DNA from: Chitinophaga pinensis
GTDB lineage: Bacteria > Bacteroidota > Bacteroidia > Flavobacteriales_D > Crocinitomicaceae
DNA length: 14,605 nucleotides
Assembly (NCBI GenBank): GCA_945897765.1
Contig: CAMDGP010000026.1
Span: 1 to 14,605 of the forward strand
Reading direction: 5' to 3'
The notes beneath the pieces were generated by a model. It was not told the origin of the DNA. It saw nothing but the letters and a program-made list of their open reading frames with translations, and ran no database searches. Position 1 is the stretch's first letter; every line of letters begins with the position of its first letter. The position numbers and the translations under genes are program-made. Shown here in pieces: positions 12,471-14,605 of the stretch.

Positions 12471-12654
12471 TAGAAAATAAACTTGTTTTGAAATTGTTAC
12501 GCTAGATTAGTTTAATTTCAAAAAATTAATTGCAATTATATTTTTTATAAAAGAAATTCATAGAATTTTAAATACTAAACTTGTATATTAAGTTAATTTT
12601 TCAAAATTTATAATTAATTTGGCACTCTTAATATTTTAAAATCATAATAAAAAT

Positions 12655-14605
12655 ATGAACAAGAAAAAGTATTTTATTGGTTATGTTGCTGTTGCAGGAG
12701 CATTAGCATTTTTTGCTCTCAACAATTTAGACTTCAGAAATATTGGTGGAAGCTATTCTAAAAAAGGATTGTCTGCCATACAAGAACAAAAAGCAGATGA
12801 AGCAATGGAGTGGATGAAAGCTCGCTACATTGATGAAACAACTGGACAACCTGTTTCAGTTGAAAAATTGCAACAAATCCAGAAACAAATTAGTAAAATG
12901 TCAAAAACGAAAGCTGTGACATTTGAAAGTTTAGGGCCAGATAATATTGGCGGTAGAACTAGAGCAATTCAAGTTGATCGTAAATGGGAAGCGAGAATTT
13001 GGGCTGGTGGAGTTTCTGGCGGTTTGTTTGTTTCTTACAATAAAGGAAATACATGGGGAAAAGTTGATTCTTATGAATTAGCTGGAGCCAGTCCGTATAT
13101 CTCAAGTATGACTCAAACTCCTGATGGAACCCTTTATGTTGCAACAGGTTCTAATCAAGAAGGATGGTCAGGAAATGGTGTATGGTACACTACAGATGAT
13201 GGTGCTACATGGACAAAAATAAATGGGATTTCAGAAAGTACTGAGATTGCAAGTTCTGAGAATGACAATTTTGTTTGGATGGCAACTTCTCAAGGTTTGA
13301 AAAAATGGAAGCTTGGTGATGCAAGTGTTACTTCTGTCACAGTAACTAGTGGTGCATGTGCAGCGTTACAACTATCAAAAGACGGTCAAGTTGCAGTAAC
13401 CTCATTTGCTTCAAATAAAACCTACGTTTCTACTGATGGTGGTAATTCATTTACTGATAAATCTGGAACTGCAGCAAATGGATTAGTCCCAAATGGTGCA
13501 TCAAGAATTGAATACGCTATTTCTCCAAATAAAAACACAGCAAACAGCTACTCAATTTATGCAGTAAGAACGAACAGTAATTTATTAAGTATGCATGTTT
13601 CTCAAAACAATGGAGAGTCATGGTCTCAAATAGTTGGGTCTTCAGGACCACCAAATGAATTTGATATTTTTAGAGATCAAGGAACATATAATTCAATTGC
13701 ATCTGTAAACCCTACTGACGCTGAAAATTTATTAATTGGCGGTATTGATATTTGGAGTTGGAAACAACAAGTAAATAATCCTCCATCTGGTGGTTTTGAA
13801 AAAATAAGTCAGTGGTTTGTAAATCCTAATTCATCAATTTATGTACACGCCGACAACCATGAAATGAAATGGGACTCGAACAATCGTTTATATATTGGTA
13901 ATGATGGTGGTATAGGTATTACAAATGATTTTGGCGCAACTTGGTTTCCAGCAAACAGAGGATACAATGTAACTCAATTTTATGGAATTGCATTTGATAA
14001 AGCAGGTTCTGTAATGGGAGGGGCTCAAGATAACGGTACATTATACAACGATTTTACGGGTTCAACTTATCAATCATTCAACGAAGCAACTGGAGGTGAT
14101 GGTTTCGAATGTGAAATTTCATTCTATAATCCGAAAGTTATGTTTACTTCAATTTACTATAATAGTATTAATCGCTCAGGCGATAAAGGTCAAACGTTTA
14201 CTTCATTCTCTCCAACTTTACCTGGAACGTATGATACTCCTGGAACTGACGGAAGCTCTTTCCATCCTTTCCATACTGAATTTATTTTAGCAGAAAATTA
14301 TGATACAAACTCTAAAGATTCTGTGACGTTTATTCCAACTAGAAATTACGATGCAGGTTCTATTCTTAGAGTTCCATCAATGACTTCTGGCGATACAATT
14401 ACTTATGTTACTTCAGATGCACTATATTTTGACGATACTTTAGTTTATACGGCTTCATTAACCGTAAATGGTGAGAATTTCGGAATCAACTCTGAAACAA
14501 ATGAAACGGTAAGTATGGGTGTAGATACTGTAATCTATAATGTTGCTTGGGATACACTTAAAGTACAAGATCCTTACCAATCATGGTTTTTAGTCTATGT
14601 GAATG
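12655..14605 (+). CDS. Large secreted Asp-box (BNR/VPS10-like beta-propeller) protein, 3' partial
   Basis: The frame is open for 650 codons from ATG 12655 to the window edge with no stop, so only the N-terminal part is visible. Residues about 5-22 (YFIGYVAVAGALAFFAL) form a signal peptide or anchor. A charged helical stretch (about 40-85) follows, then LGPDNIGGRTRAI (93-105), typical at the start of such propellers in Bacteroidota. At least six Asp-box-like motifs follow (S/T-x-D/N-x-G-x-T/S-W/F): VSYNKGNTW (126), YTTDDGATW (179), VSTDGGNSF (258), VSQNNGESW (315), ITNDFGATW (422) and RSGDKGQTF (507). These mark multi-bladed propellers of sialidase/sortilin type, but no sialidase FRIP or catalytic Arg triad is evident, so enzyme activity is not implied. 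Residues from about 545 look like a different beta domain. A T9SS C-terminal sorting domain is likely but lies outside the window. The 232 bases upstream hold no perfect -7 box. Confidence 0.9.
   Translation, partial: MNKKKYFIGYVAVAGALAFFALNNLDFRNIGGSYSKKGLSAIQEQKADEAMEWMKARYIDETTGQPVSVEKLQQIQKQISKMSKTKAVTFESLGPDNIGGRTRAIQVDRKWEARIWAGGVSGGLFVSYNKGNTWGKVDSYELAGASPYISSMTQTPDGTLYVATGSNQEGWSGNGVWYTTDDGATWTKINGISESTEIASSENDNFVWMATSQGLKKWKLGDASVTSVTVTSGACAALQLSKDGQVAVTSFASNKTYVSTDGGNSFTDKSGTAANGLVPNGASRIEYAISPNKNTANSYSIYAVRTNSNLLSMHVSQNNGESWSQIVGSSGPPNEFDIFRDQGTYNSIASVNPTDAENLLIGGIDIWSWKQQVNNPPSGGFEKISQWFVNPNSSIYVHADNHEMKWDSNNRLYIGNDGGIGITNDFGATWFPANRGYNVTQFYGIAFDKAGSVMGGAQDNGTLYNDFTGSTYQSFNEATGGDGFECEISFYNPKVMFTSIYYNSINRSGDKGQTFTSFSPTLPGTYDTPGTDGSSFHPFHTEFILAENYDTNSKDSVTFIPTRNYDAGSILRVPSMTSGDTITYVTSDALYFDDTLVYTASLTVNGENFGINSETNETVSMGVDTVIYNVAWDTLKVQDPYQSWFLVYVN

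Noticed and set aside
12423..12654. Search for a riboswitch, small gene or perfect promoter before the Asp-box gene
   Set aside because: Only homopolymer-rich AT DNA, a weak hairpin and one-mismatch -7 boxes were found; no ORF longer than about 15 codons looked real.
1..14605. Mobile elements, CRISPR arrays, toxin-antitoxin or defence genes, tRNA or rRNA genes
   Set aside because: No spaced direct repeats, terminal inverted repeats, transposase or nuclease-system motifs, and no tRNA or rRNA signature sequences were seen on either strand.

Overview
The window is a compact, AT-rich chromosomal stretch from a member of the Bacteroidota, most likely the order Flavobacteriales. The evidence is a MurF–alanine racemase fusion (an arrangement characteristic of that phylum), several perfect TAnnTTTG promoter boxes, no convincing Shine-Dalgarno sequences, a large exported Asp-box protein of the kind common in gliding/T9SS bacteria, and a lipoprotein with an acidic stretch after its Cys. 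A Fluviicola/Crocinitomicaceae-like source is possible, but I cannot prove genus or family from this sequence. There are no rRNA, tRNA, CRISPR, transposase or phage signatures. This is mainly housekeeping chromosome, not an island.

Layout. (1) Positions 1-1729, plus strand: the 3' end of an AMP-forming acyl/aryl-CoA ligase-like gene, a membrane-anchored J-domain protein and endonuclease III, tightly packed. (2) Positions 1726-4456, minus strand: a 345-aa Bacteroidota protein with a long acidic linker, an overlapping secreted M28 metallopeptidase, then a thioredoxin with its own promoter. The thioredoxin stop codon overlaps the nth stop codon. (3) Positions 4627-8367, plus strand: thymidine kinase, the MurF-Alr fusion starting at a TTG that overlaps the tdk stop, and a propeller-like protein of unknown function. 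(4) Positions 8540-9912, minus strand: recR and a translationally coupled, exported class I glutamine-amidotransferase-like hydrolase. (5) Positions 10078-12422, plus strand: smpB, a possible 53-codon ORF or gene relic, then ruvX, def and a lipoprotein. (6) Position 12655 to the window end: the first 650 codons of a large secreted Asp-box (BNR/VPS10-like) protein that runs off the edge.

Functionally the genes cover DNA repair (nth, recR, ruvX), translation quality control and N-terminal processing (smpB, def), nucleotide salvage (tdk), peptidoglycan precursor supply (murF-alr), redox/protein folding (trx, J-protein), and envelope or secreted activities (M28 peptidase, C26-like hydrolase, lipoprotein, Asp-box protein). 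I found no clearly new multigene system. The points most worth a second look are an Nth with no Fe-S cysteines, a MurF half that is shortened and lacks a conserved Asn motif, a set of -7 boxes lying 3-4 nt from ATG codons (implying leaderless mRNAs), and the unexplained short ORF between smpB and ruvX.
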